From ANME-2 cluster archaeon (GTDB lineage: Archaea; Halobacteriota; Methanosarcinia; Methanosarcinales; Methanocomedenaceae), in assembly GCA_019429385.1 (NCBI GenBank), contig JAHYIS010000014.1, positions 1 through 50,896 of the forward strand: a DNA stretch of 50,896 nucleotides, given 5' to 3'. Of the stretch, positions 8,278-16,369 are shown one piece after another (positions within the stretch are counted from its first letter, which is position 1; each line of letters starts with the position of its first letter). Below the pieces are notes generated by a model. That model saw only the letters and a list, made by a program, of their open reading frames with translations, had not been told where the DNA came from and ran no database searches. The position numbers and the translations under genes were made by a program.

Positions 8278-9150
8278 ATGGCTGATATCACGACATTATT
8301 ACAGATATCCATATGGGGCCTGACCGCTGGATGTATCTATGTGCTCATTGCCGTCGGCCTGAACATGATATTCGGCGTTATGAAAGTGGTGAACTTTGCG
8401 CACGGTGAGATCATGATGCTGGGTGCATTTACCAGTTTCTGGTTATATTACTATACAGGAATTAATCCCTATGTTATTCTGTTACTATCAATGGTAGTTG
8501 TGGGTATTTTTGGGGTTATAATAGAACGTTATGGTTTCAGGAAAGTAATGGGTACGGGAAAACTCAACGAGATATTCTTAAGCCTGGGATTAATATATAT
8601 CCTTCAAAATGCTGCCGTGAAATTATGGACCGATGATATCAGGAAGATCGACAGTCCATTCAGTTCAATGACCCTGGATATGGGAGTGTTGAACATACCA
8701 TACGACAGGCTTATAGCTATTGCTTTTACTGCACTGGTACTCATTTGCCTGTATTTATTCCTTACCAGGACCGATGTGGGCCGGGCACTGAGAGCTACGA
8801 GCCAGAACCATGAAGCAGCCATGTTAATGGGTGTGAATGTCAACCACATGTATATGCTGAGTTTCGGGATCGGTGCCGCCCTTGCCGCAGCAGCGGGCAC
8901 AGTCACCGGTTTTTTATCTCCCTTCAATCCGTATATGGGTACTTTACCCGGTATCATGGCTTTCATTGTGATCATCATTGGCGGTCTCGGCAGCATACCT
9001 GGTGCTATTATTGCAGGACTGATGCTCGGATTGGTGCAGAATTTCACGATCTTCTATTTCGGTGGAGCATGGAAAGAAGCAGTGGCATTTGTCCTCCTGA
9101 TCATCGTGCTGGTAATAAAGCCGACCGGCCTTTTCGGGGGAGAACGCTGA
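8278..9150 (+). CDS. livH: Branched-chain amino acid-type ABC transporter permease, LivH family
   Basis: A 290-residue polytopic membrane protein with about eight hydrophobic spans. Family signatures include GLNMIFGVMKVVNFAHGEIMM near the N-terminus and the coupling-helix region GRALRATSQNHEAAMLMGVN. The C-terminal GGLGSIPGAIIAGL segment is also typical. It forms the inner-membrane channel with LivM. ATG 8278 lacks a clear ribosome binding site and sits 12 nt after a T-tract, so expression may depend on read-through from livK. The stop is one base before livM. Confidence 0.9.
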   Translation: MADITTLLQISIWGLTAGCIYVLIAVGLNMIFGVMKVVNFAHGEIMMLGAFTSFWLYYYTGINPYVILLLSMVVVGIFGVIIERYGFRKVMGTGKLNEIFLSLGLIYILQNAAVKLWTDDIRKIDSPFSSMTLDMGVLNIPYDRLIAIAFTALVLICLYLFLTRTDVGRALRATSQNHEAAMLMGVNVNHMYMLSFGIGAALAAAAGTVTGFLSPFNPYMGTLPGIMAFIVIIIGGLGSIPGAIIAGLMLGLVQNFTIFYFGGAWKEAVAFVLLIIVLVIKPTGLFGGER

Positions 9151-9151
9151 G

Positions 9152-10180
9152 ATGACTGTCACAGAACGCGTTCGTAAATATGCAATGTCCATCTACCCGA
9201 CCTACCTGTTACTGGTAGTTATAGGGCTGGCACTGCCGATGGTGATTACTGATGATTTCTTAAACAGGATCATGGTTCTCACGTTTTTCTTCATCATGTT
9301 CTCAACAAGCTGGAACCTGCTGGCATATTCCGGTCAGGCATCCCTGGGACATGCGGCTTTTCTTGGAATTGGAGGCTTTACTTCTACGATCCTTATCATA
9401 CACGGCGTCTCATCCGTAGTTGGCGTGTTGATTGGCGCACTGGCTTCATCCCTGGTGGGTTTGTTCCTGGGGATAATATGTGTCAGGTTAAAAGAATGGT
9501 TCCTGGGACTTGTCACATTTGGATTTGCTATAATAATGGCTGCAGTGGTTAATGAATCGTCGGTCTTTATTGAGGGTATGAACGGTTTGCTTGGTGCTTT
9601 AGGACTATCCGTCAACCTGGATCCGCACATGCTCGGCGGCAGCCTGGGAATCTATTCACCGAACATTGTATCGAGAGCTCACTATTATTACCTGTTCTTC
9701 TTTGCAATGGTGGGAACAATATTGGCATCCCATATAATAATCAGGTCAAAGATAGGCTTTGCGTTTGCAGCCATACGGGAGAACCAGGCAGAGGCCGGCA
9801 TGATGGGAGTGGATATCACACGCTATAAACTGATAGCGTTCATGATAAGTACCTTTATGGCAGGATTTGCCGGAGCATTGTTCGCTCCGTATAACTATTT
9901 CATCAATCCGGAAATATTCAGTATACACAATTCATTTATGCCGATCATTATGACAATAAGCGGAGGGATCGGGACTATCGGAGGCCCGATAATAGGAGCC
10001 CTGGTCATAAACCTGGTATGGGAACAGATGGGACTATGGGGTATGAGTATTGACCGCCTGCTTGTCCTGGGATTCATTCTGGTAATTGAGATACTGTTCC
10101 TACCCCGAGGCCTGATGCCATTGATGAAAAAATTGATGAATAAAGTTTCAGGTATTACATCCCGAGATATGCCTCTTTGA
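9152..10180 (+). CDS. livM: Branched-chain amino acid-type ABC transporter permease, LivM family
   Basis: A 342-residue integral membrane protein, the LivM partner of the permease. Typical segments are SLGHAAFLGIGGF, the FAAIRENQAEAGMMGVDITRYK coupling loop and SGGIGTIGGPIIGA. The start ATG 9152 is one base after the livH stop, with GGGGGAG upstream, so translation is coupled. The last 26 nt overlap the 3' end of the convergent livF gene, so the permease and ATPase transcripts are antisense at their ends. Confidence 0.9.
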   Translation: MTVTERVRKYAMSIYPTYLLLVVIGLALPMVITDDFLNRIMVLTFFFIMFSTSWNLLAYSGQASLGHAAFLGIGGFTSTILIIHGVSSVVGVLIGALASSLVGLFLGIICVRLKEWFLGLVTFGFAIIMAAVVNESSVFIEGMNGLLGALGLSVNLDPHMLGGSLGIYSPNIVSRAHYYYLFFFAMVGTILASHIIIRSKIGFAFAAIRENQAEAGMMGVDITRYKLIAFMISTFMAGFAGALFAPYNYFINPEIFSIHNSFMPIIMTISGGIGTIGGPIIGALVINLVWEQMGLWGMSIDRLLVLGFILVIEILFLPRGLMPLMKKLMNKVSGITSRDMPL

Positions 10181-10850
10181 CATGGTTATTGTCAAGCAGT
10201 TCACAGCTTGCCCCTTCAAGGGTGATGCGTCCCGTTTCAAGTACATATCCCCGGTTTGAAGCTTCCAGAGCATGATGGATGTTCTGTTCCACCAGCAGTA
10301 CGGTCACACCCTGACTGTTCAGGGTCTTGACGATCTCGAACACCTTTTTGACCATTATCGGTGCCAGCCCCAGGGACGGTTCATCCAGTATAAGCAATTT
10401 AGGACGCGACATCAGGCCCCTTGCAATGGCCAGCATCTGTTGCTCGCCGCCACTCATGGTACCGGCTGATTGTTTCTGCCGTTCTTCTAACCTTGGGAAC
10501 AGGTCGAACACCCATTTCAGGGTATCTTCTCTGTAATCTGATGTATACGCTCCCATCTGCAGGTTTTCCAGGATGGTCATTCTGGGGAACAGTTCCCTTC
10601 CTTCCGGTACCAGGGCGATCCCGTCTTTAACAATGTGATGTGTGGGTGCCTGGTGGATAGGGTTTCCATTGAATACGATTGATCCTGATGTGGGTTTGAG
10701 CAGTCCCATCAATGTCTTGACAATGGTGGTTTTGCCTGCACCGTTTGGACCGATAATGGTAATTATCTCTCCTTTGTTGATGTGGAAATTCACATCCCAC
10801 AGGATTTTAACCGAACCGTAGAATACATTGATATTTTCAACGTTGAGCAT
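10155..10850 (-). CDS. livF: Branched-chain amino acid-type ABC transporter ATPase, LivF family
   Basis: A 231-residue ABC ATPase with Walker A GPNGAGKTT, Q-loop region, signature MSGGEQQML, Walker B LLILDEPSLGLAP and H-loop LLVEQN. The EPSLGLAPI and LVEQNIHHAL forms are typical of LivF rather than LivG. ATG 10850 is chosen because AGAGGTC lies six bases upstream and the livG stop is 10 nt before it; upstream in-frame codons overlap livG. It energises LivHM. It is convergent with livM, unlike the common same-strand KHMGF order. Confidence 0.9.
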   Translation of the reverse strand: MLNVENINVFYGSVKILWDVNFHINKGEIITIIGPNGAGKTTIVKTLMGLLKPTSGSIVFNGNPIHQAPTHHIVKDGIALVPEGRELFPRMTILENLQMGAYTSDYREDTLKWVFDLFPRLEERQKQSAGTMSGGEQQMLAIARGLMSRPKLLILDEPSLGLAPIMVKKVFEIVKTLNSQGVTVLLVEQNIHHALEASNRGYVLETGRITLEGASCELLDNNHVKEAYLGM

Positions 10851-10860
10851 TCTTTGACCT

Positions 10861-11598
10861 CTAAAAAATGTACTTCTCACCCAGATATGATTCAATTACG
10901 GTCTCGTTATTTGCAATTTCCTCAGGTGTACCATCGGCTATCTTTTTCCCGTAATCCAGCACGACTATGCGGTCAGATACTCCCATGATTACGCGCATTA
11001 TATGTTCAACCATCAGGACGGATGTGCCATTGTCGCGCATCTTTTTTATCAGTTCTATAGCCTGGAGGCTCTCTGTCGGGTTGAGACCCGTGGTCACTTC
11101 ATCCAGCAGGATAAGTTTTGGGTTGGTGGACAGGGCACGGGCCAGTTGGATATACTTGAGTTCCATAAGGTTGAGGTTCTTGACGGGCAGGTGTATCTTA
11201 TCGCTGGAAAATCCTATGAACCTGAGCAGTTCGATGGCTTTGTTGCGTGCATCTTTCATGTTACCGGTGTCCTCATCGCCAAACAGTGCCCCTACCATTA
11301 CATTTTCCAGAGCCGTCATCTCAGGGAATGAATGTATCAGCTGGAAAGTCTTGGTGATGCCCAGTTTGCACACCTTGAACGGAGGCATTCTGGTAATGTC
11401 TTTACCGTTGAAAATGATGGAACCCGAGTCAGGCCGGTATATTCCGCTTATCAGGTTAAGGAGTGTTGATTTGCCTGCGCCGTTGGGTCCTACCAGACCT
11501 ACTATCTCCCCTTCGTCTACATGGATGTCCACACCGGATACAGCCACGAGGCCGCCAAATTGTTTTGTCAGGTTTTTTGCATCCAGCAGAATAATCAC
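10861..11598 (-). CDS. livG: Branched-chain amino acid-type ABC transporter ATPase, LivG family
   Basis: An ABC ATPase of about 245 residues. It shows Walker A GPNGAGKST, the LivG-type TKTFQLIHSFPEMTALENV region, Walker B LILLDEVTTGLNP and H-loop LMVEHIM. The signature is degenerate (NLMELKYIQLARAL in place of LSGGQ), as I recall for many archaeal LivG proteins. The frame is open to an ATG at 11640, but homologues begin at about the ILLDAKNLTKQFGG segment. GTG 11598 lies about 30 nt after a CATAAAATC TATA-like element and may be leaderless. It is the first gene of the livGF transcript. Confidence 0.86.
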   Translation of the reverse strand: MIILLDAKNLTKQFGGLVAVSGVDIHVDEGEIVGLVGPNGAGKSTLLNLISGIYRPDSGSIIFNGKDITRMPPFKVCKLGITKTFQLIHSFPEMTALENVMVGALFGDEDTGNMKDARNKAIELLRFIGFSSDKIHLPVKNLNLMELKYIQLARALSTNPKLILLDEVTTGLNPTESLQAIELIKKMRDNGTSVLMVEHIMRVIMGVSDRIVVLDYGKKIADGTPEEIANNETVIESYLGEKYIF

Positions 11599-11743
11599 CC
11601 AGTATGATTTTATGGTCTTTGATTTTATGGTATGATGCAATATAGACTTTTCCGAAATGAAAAAGTCAACAGTTTCATGACTATACAGGATTTTACAGAA
11701 ATGCTAACGTCATGATTTAATTTGAATGAAGGAATGTTAACCA

Positions 11744-11753
11744 AATATTTATA
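11744..11753 (+). promoter_or_regulatory. TATA box for moaD-moeA
   Basis: AATATTTATA lies 27-36 nt before the ATG at 11780, and no ribosome binding site precedes that ATG. The spacing predicts a leaderless or nearly leaderless mRNA. Confidence 0.5.
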
Positions 11754-11779
11754 ACTACAGCAACAATTTGTAAAGTCAT

Positions 11780-12052
11780 ATGGCAACGGTCACAGTAAAA
11801 CTGTTCGCAAACTTACGAGAGCAAGCCGGTAAGGCAAAGATCGAGGCAGAAGGTCATGACCTCGTGGAAGTGCTCAACCGGCTCATTGAAAAACATGAAG
11901 GTCTGGGAGCACTCATATTTGACAGTAAGGGACTCCATCCTTTCATCCACGTGATGGTCAATGGTATCAGTGTCAAGGATAAAGACGGACTGGAAACCAT
12001 ACTCAATGATGGGGATGAAATAGCTTTATTCCCGCCGGTATCTGGCGGGTGA
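11780..12052 (+). CDS. moaD: MoaD/ThiS-family sulfur carrier protein
   Basis: A 90-residue beta-grasp protein starting with VTVKLFANLREQAGKAKIE and ending in the required GG tail (PPVSGG). After adenylation and thiocarboxylation of the last glycine, such proteins donate sulfur to molybdopterin precursor (MoaD) or other acceptors (SAMP-like roles in archaea). The neighbouring moeA favours molybdenum/tungsten cofactor synthesis. Its stop is 8 nt before the moeA ATG, so the two form an operon. The mRNA is probably leaderless. Confidence 0.87.
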   Translation: MATVTVKLFANLREQAGKAKIEAEGHDLVEVLNRLIEKHEGLGALIFDSKGLHPFIHVMVNGISVKDKDGLETILNDGDEIALFPPVSGG

Positions 12053-12060
12053 GGAGACTT

Positions 12061-13245
12061 ATGGGCAAGCTGTTCAGGTCACGAATGGATGTGGATACGG
12101 CAAAGAAGCGATTTTTAGAAGCCATCCGCCCAATAGAGCGCAAAGAGAGTGTACCTCTTGAAGCTGCCAACGGTCGAGTGCTTTCATCAGACATTGAAGC
12201 CGAACACAACGTACCGCATTACAGGCGTGCAGCTATGGACGGGTATGCCCTCAAGGCTGATGATACGCTTGGAGCAGCCGCATCGTCCCCTGTAATGCTC
12301 ACGCTGACCGAAGGCGATGTCGAGCCGGGCACCTTCCACCGGGTGCATACAGGCTCTGCAATCCCCAAGGGTGCTGATGCTGTGGTGATGCTTGAGGATA
12401 CCAGGGTTTCAGGTTCGATGGTGGAGATATTGTCGCAGTTGCATCCTGGAAAGCATGTGGGCGACATTGGTGAAGATGTCAAAGCCGGTGAATTATTACT
12501 CCCCTCGGGACACCTGCTGCGCCCCGCCGACCTCGCAGTGCTTGCCTCTGCCGGTATCAGTGATGTGGAGATATACCACAGGCCGCTGGTGTCTATCATC
12601 CCCACGGGTGAGGAAGTAGTACCCAGGGGCAAACCCCTGGAAGCCGGACAGGTCTGGGAGACCAATAGCCTGATGACCGCGAGTTATGTTAATAATGCCG
12701 GCGGATTTCCCAGGATCAATGACATCGTGACCGATGACCCCGAACTCATACGCCATGCTATACAGGACAATTCGGATGCTGATATGATAGTGATAAGCGG
12801 AGGTACGTCAGTGGGGGAGCGTGACCATGTACCTGCTGCTGTAGCGGCTCTGGGTGAGGTTCTGGTACACGGTGTGGCCATCAGTCCGGGTAAGCCCACG
12901 GCCCTTGGTATAGTGAGTGGTAAACCGGTACTGTGCATGCCAGGCTATCCTGTTGCAGGCCTGGTGGCATTACTGGTATTTGGCATCCCTGCAATGCAAA
13001 AGCTGGGTCACATCCCTTCCAGACCCGAAACCGTTGTTCGGTTACCGCTTCACGAAAAGATAACATCCCGCCAGGGTTACCAGACCTATGTGCGAGTGCG
13101 CATCAAAGACGGAGGTGTGGAACCTGTAATGGCTTCGGGTGCAGGGATACTGAGTTCCGTGGCCCAATCAGATGGGTATGTGGTAGTGCCGGCCAACATT
13201 GAGGGATACGGGGCAGGTACTGTGGTTGAAGTTATATTGTTCTGA
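12061..13245 (+). CDS. moeA: Molybdopterin molybdenumtransferase MoeA
   Basis: A 394-residue MoeA, the enzyme that inserts molybdate (or tungstate) into adenylated molybdopterin. Characteristic segments are PHYRRAAMDGYALKADD, HTGSAIPKGADAVV, the MoCF/MogA-like domain with SGGTSVGERDHVPAAV and the SPGKPTALGIV loop, and the C-terminal barrel. Length is normal. ATG 12061 has GAGGAGA immediately upstream; an in-frame GTG at 12049 overlaps the end of moaD. It is co-transcribed with moaD and would serve molybdo- or tungsto-enzymes encoded elsewhere. Confidence 0.92.
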   Translation: MGKLFRSRMDVDTAKKRFLEAIRPIERKESVPLEAANGRVLSSDIEAEHNVPHYRRAAMDGYALKADDTLGAAASSPVMLTLTEGDVEPGTFHRVHTGSAIPKGADAVVMLEDTRVSGSMVEILSQLHPGKHVGDIGEDVKAGELLLPSGHLLRPADLAVLASAGISDVEIYHRPLVSIIPTGEEVVPRGKPLEAGQVWETNSLMTASYVNNAGGFPRINDIVTDDPELIRHAIQDNSDADMIVISGGTSVGERDHVPAAVAALGEVLVHGVAISPGKPTALGIVSGKPVLCMPGYPVAGLVALLVFGIPAMQKLGHIPSRPETVVRLPLHEKITSRQGYQTYVRVRIKDGGVEPVMASGAGILSSVAQSDGYVVVPANIEGYGAGTVVEVILF

Positions 13246-13271
13246 ATACGAATTGTTTACAGGTCCGCTGC

Positions 13272-13406
13272 ATGAACATTAAGCTTGTTGCCGCGCCTAT
13301 GCAGGCGGAACCGGTCTGCAATATGGGCAGATGTTCGGTTACATGGGATGAATTGCTCAAAGATAAACTATTAATCCAATGCAAAGATGTTATTGTATTC
13401 ATTTAG
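13272..13406 (+). CDS. Possible small protein, unrecognised
   Basis: A 44-residue open frame with ATG at 13272 and an AGGTCC site seven bases upstream. It holds three cysteines, two in a CNMGRC pattern, then WDELLKDKLLIQCKD. I do not recognise it. It fills most of the 219-nt gap between moeA and cgi121 on the same strand. It could be a real small metal-binding protein or chance. Confidence 0.3.
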   Translation: MNIKLVAAPMQAEPVCNMGRCSVTWDELLKDKLLIQCKDVIVFI

Positions 13407-13464
13407 CGAGTCTTGCAGTAAAGTATCGCATACCATTTGTATTTGAAAGGTCACTATCAACATT

Positions 13465-13977
13465 ATGAACATCCAGATAATCAGCGGCACCATCAATATC
13501 ACCAACCTGCCCGGGTTCCTCAGACAACTGGCAGATATCGGTGAGGGCCATAACATCACGGTCCAGGCAGTGAACGCAGACCTGTTAACGGGTAGCAGGC
13601 ACCTTATGTTCGCTGTTGAAAAAGCTATAAGGTCTTTTGATTCCGGCAGGAATATCGCCAACAATTTAGGAATGGAGATAATGCTGTATGCAGCAGGCAC
13701 ACGCCAGATAGAACGGGCATTAGGGCTGGGTGTGAGGATGGGGGAGAACAGGATTGCGATGGTGCTTGTGGGAGAGAACGGTATAGATGATGCCCTGGTT
13801 CATGTATCAGAACGGCTGGATACTGTTGACCCGATTGTGCTGGATTATTCTCGTGAGAAGGAGAGCGAGGTTATGGAATTTTTCAGCATCACCCCTGATG
13901 AACTGGATGCTGTGGATGAAGGAAATATACTTGAACTGGTGCTGGAGAGGGTGGCACTGGTGGATGTTATTAAATAA
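13465..13977 (+). CDS. cgi121: KEOPS complex subunit Cgi121
   Basis: A 170-residue protein matching Cgi121/TPRKB, the KEOPS subunit that recruits tRNA by its 3' CCA end for N6-threonylcarbamoyladenosine formation by Kae1. Diagnostic segments are VNADLLTGSRHLMFAVEKA and NNLGMEIMLYAAGTRQIERALGLGVR. Length is normal for archaea. No close ribosome binding site precedes ATG 13465, and the mRNA may be leaderless. No other KEOPS subunit lies in the window, so the complex is encoded at scattered loci. Confidence 0.87.
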   Translation: MNIQIISGTINITNLPGFLRQLADIGEGHNITVQAVNADLLTGSRHLMFAVEKAIRSFDSGRNIANNLGMEIMLYAAGTRQIERALGLGVRMGENRIAMVLVGENGIDDALVHVSERLDTVDPIVLDYSREKESEVMEFFSITPDELDAVDEGNILELVLERVALVDVIK

Positions 13978-14057
13978 GGCAGGTGCCTATAGAAGACTTT
14001 TTTTACTACAATTATTATACTCTCAAGAAAAGGATAAACGAAACAAGAGGCATTAAC

Positions 14058-14258
14058 ATGGCAAGTCCACTATTGGCAGCAATATTCTCAGTAATAATAC
14101 CCGGTCTGGGACAATTCTACGCAGGTCACCTGTTAAGAGGCATAGGAGTATTTATTTTGGCAGTTATTGTTGGTATCATAACCGGATTGACGGGGAGCCC
14201 GGTAATTGCCATAGTGGCAGCAATTGATGCATATTACCTTGCATCAAAAGATACCTGA
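14058..14258 (+). CDS. Small membrane protein with PGLGQFYAG motif (TM2/DUF5683-like)
   Basis: A 66-residue protein made almost entirely of two hydrophobic helices. The first begins with the motif IPGLGQFYAGHLLRG, seen in TM2-like and DUF5683-like small membrane proteins of unknown function. The second carries a DAYYLASKDT tail. ATG 14058 has AAGAGG seven bases upstream; the open frame extends to 13983 but that part has no start signal. It lies 80 nt after cgi121 and may be co-transcribed. Confidence 0.7.
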   Translation: MASPLLAAIFSVIIPGLGQFYAGHLLRGIGVFILAVIVGIITGLTGSPVIAIVAAIDAYYLASKDT

Positions 14259-14291
14259 ACTATCAGGTCCAATCGATAAACCAAATTTTAT

Positions 14292-16217
14292 TTAACCATG
14301 CATCATCTTCGTATAATTCAGCAGCCCGCCCGCCAGTAAAATCTCCCGCTGCCTGTCTGATGCATCCAGGGTGCACTCAAAGGTATTCGACCCAACCTGC
14401 ACAGGTATGCTGGTGGCACCTTCCTTTACCAATTCCCTGACACCGCTAAACCTTAGGACATCCCCTTGCTCTATTGCATCATACCCGGCAGCGTTGGCGA
14501 ATTCCAATGGCAGTATGCCGAAGTTTATAAGATTGGCCTTATGTATCCTGGCAAATGATTTGGTAATGACCGCCTTCACACCCAGGTACATAGGTGCCAG
14601 GGCAGCATGTTCCCGGCTGGAACCCTGGCCGTAGTTCTCACCGCCTACGATAAATCCGCCCTGCATTTCCTTAGCCCGGGCTGGAAAATCCGCGTCTACC
14701 TGTGAGAACACGAATTTACAGATTGCTGGGATGTTACTGCGCAGGGGTAGTATCTTCGGACCTGCAGGCATGATACAATCCGTGCTGATGCCATCCTCCA
14801 GCTTGATCAACACCTTCCCTTCAAGGTCTGAGGTCAGCGGTTTTGCTTTTGGCAGGGCTTTGATATTCGGACCCCGTATCACTTCAACAGAACCGGGGTC
14901 ATTTGATGGACCAATCACCATGGAATCGTCTGCCACAAAAGTATCAGGCCACACAACCTCGGGGTATGCACCCAGTTTGCGCGGGTCGATTATTTTCCCG
15001 GTCAGGGCCGCAGCCACACAAACTTCGGGGCTGGCCAGGTAGACATTATCATCCATGGTGCCGGAGCGCCCGGCCCAGTTGCGGTTAAAGGACCTGATTG
15101 ATACCGAATCCGAAGGAGGGGATGAACCCAGCCCGATGCAGCCATCACAGGTGGTCTCCATGATACGCGCACCCGCAGAAACCATATCAGCCAGTGCTCC
15201 GTTGCGGATTATGGTCTCCAAAACCTGTCTTGACCCTGGTGTGATGTGAAGGCTCACATCCGGGTTGACCTTCTTTCCTTTCATTGCATGAGCAACCGTC
15301 ATCAGGTCCTTGTAACTGGAATTGGTACATGAACCGATTATAACTTGCTGCACTGGTGTGCCTTCTACTTCTGATACCTTTACCACGGCATCAGGAGAAC
15401 CTGGTTTTGCCATCATGGGTTCCAGTTCGTCCAGGTTAATCTCGATATGTTCGCTATATTCTGCATCATCATCCGCAGATATCTCACGCCAATCCTCAAG
15501 CCTGCCCTGCATCCTGAAGAACTCTTTTGTTACTTCATCCGAGGGGAAGATGGAACTTGTAGCTCCCAGTTCTGCCCCCATGTTCGTGATAGTCGCCCGC
15601 TCGGGTACTGATAAGGTGCCGACTCCCGGCCCGTAGTATTCAAAGACCTTGCCAACGCCCCCCTTTACGGTAAGCCGGCGCAACAGCTCCAGGATGACAT
15701 CCTTGGCACTTACCCAGGGATTGAGCTTGCCGCTCAGTTTAACGCGGACCACCTCAGGCATTTTCACATAATAGGGTGCGCCGCCCATGACCACTGCCAC
15801 GTCCAGGCCACCAACACCGATAGCCAGCATGCCTGCCCCGCCCCCGGTAGGTGTATGGCTGTCCGAGCCTATCATGGTGTTCCCCGGTTTTGAGAAACGT
15901 TCAAGGTTCACCTGGTGGCATATGCCGTTCCCCGGTTTTGAGTAATAGATACCATACTTGTGGGCAAAAGTCTGCAGGAAACGATGGTCATCGGCATTTT
16001 CAAACCCTGCCTGCAGCATGTTGTGGTCCACATAACTGACTGCCAGGGGCACCTTCACGCGGGGAATATCCAGTGCCTCGAACTGCAGGTATGCCATGGT
16101 GCCGGTGGCATCCTGGGTCAGGGTCTGGTCGATTGTTATTGCTATCTCTTCTCCGGCTACCATTTCACCTTCGACGAGATGGGACGAGATTATCTTCTGG
16201 GTAATATTCATGCTCAT
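14292..16217 (-). CDS. acnA: Aconitate hydratase (aconitase)
   Basis: A 641-residue single-chain aconitase of the short archaeal/bacterial type, which interconverts citrate and isocitrate. The [4Fe-4S] ligands are visible as GSCTNSS and CDGCIGLGSS. Other conserved regions are IGSDSHTPTGGGAGMLAIGVGG, SFNRNWAGRSGT and, in the swivel domain, GGENYGQGSSREHAALAP. The start at ATG 16217 has AGGTGA upstream; ATG 16211 is six bases further in. No citrate synthase or isocitrate dehydrogenase lies in the window. It would support a partial oxidative branch making 2-oxoglutarate. Confidence 0.9.
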   Translation of the reverse strand: MSMNITQKIISSHLVEGEMVAGEEIAITIDQTLTQDATGTMAYLQFEALDIPRVKVPLAVSYVDHNMLQAGFENADDHRFLQTFAHKYGIYYSKPGNGICHQVNLERFSKPGNTMIGSDSHTPTGGGAGMLAIGVGGLDVAVVMGGAPYYVKMPEVVRVKLSGKLNPWVSAKDVILELLRRLTVKGGVGKVFEYYGPGVGTLSVPERATITNMGAELGATSSIFPSDEVTKEFFRMQGRLEDWREISADDDAEYSEHIEINLDELEPMMAKPGSPDAVVKVSEVEGTPVQQVIIGSCTNSSYKDLMTVAHAMKGKKVNPDVSLHITPGSRQVLETIIRNGALADMVSAGARIMETTCDGCIGLGSSPPSDSVSIRSFNRNWAGRSGTMDDNVYLASPEVCVAAALTGKIIDPRKLGAYPEVVWPDTFVADDSMVIGPSNDPGSVEVIRGPNIKALPKAKPLTSDLEGKVLIKLEDGISTDCIMPAGPKILPLRSNIPAICKFVFSQVDADFPARAKEMQGGFIVGGENYGQGSSREHAALAPMYLGVKAVITKSFARIHKANLINFGILPLEFANAAGYDAIEQGDVLRFSGVRELVKEGATSIPVQVGSNTFECTLDASDRQREILLAGGLLNYTKMMHG

Positions 16218-16369
16218 TGAGTTCACCTGATAAAACTGGCAGCTCTGATGCAGAGTCAGCTAATATCCTTTCTGTTGCTCGATGCCTTATTCAACACCAA
16301 ACATAAAAAAAGTATCGTGCAGACAATATCCACACAATACTTACCCAATACCTAATTCAAACTACGACG

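Noticed and set aside
13246-13464. tRNA or structured RNA in the moeA-cgi121 gap
   Set aside because: No T-loop GTTCRANNC with matching acceptor stem was found, here or in the other intergenic regions.
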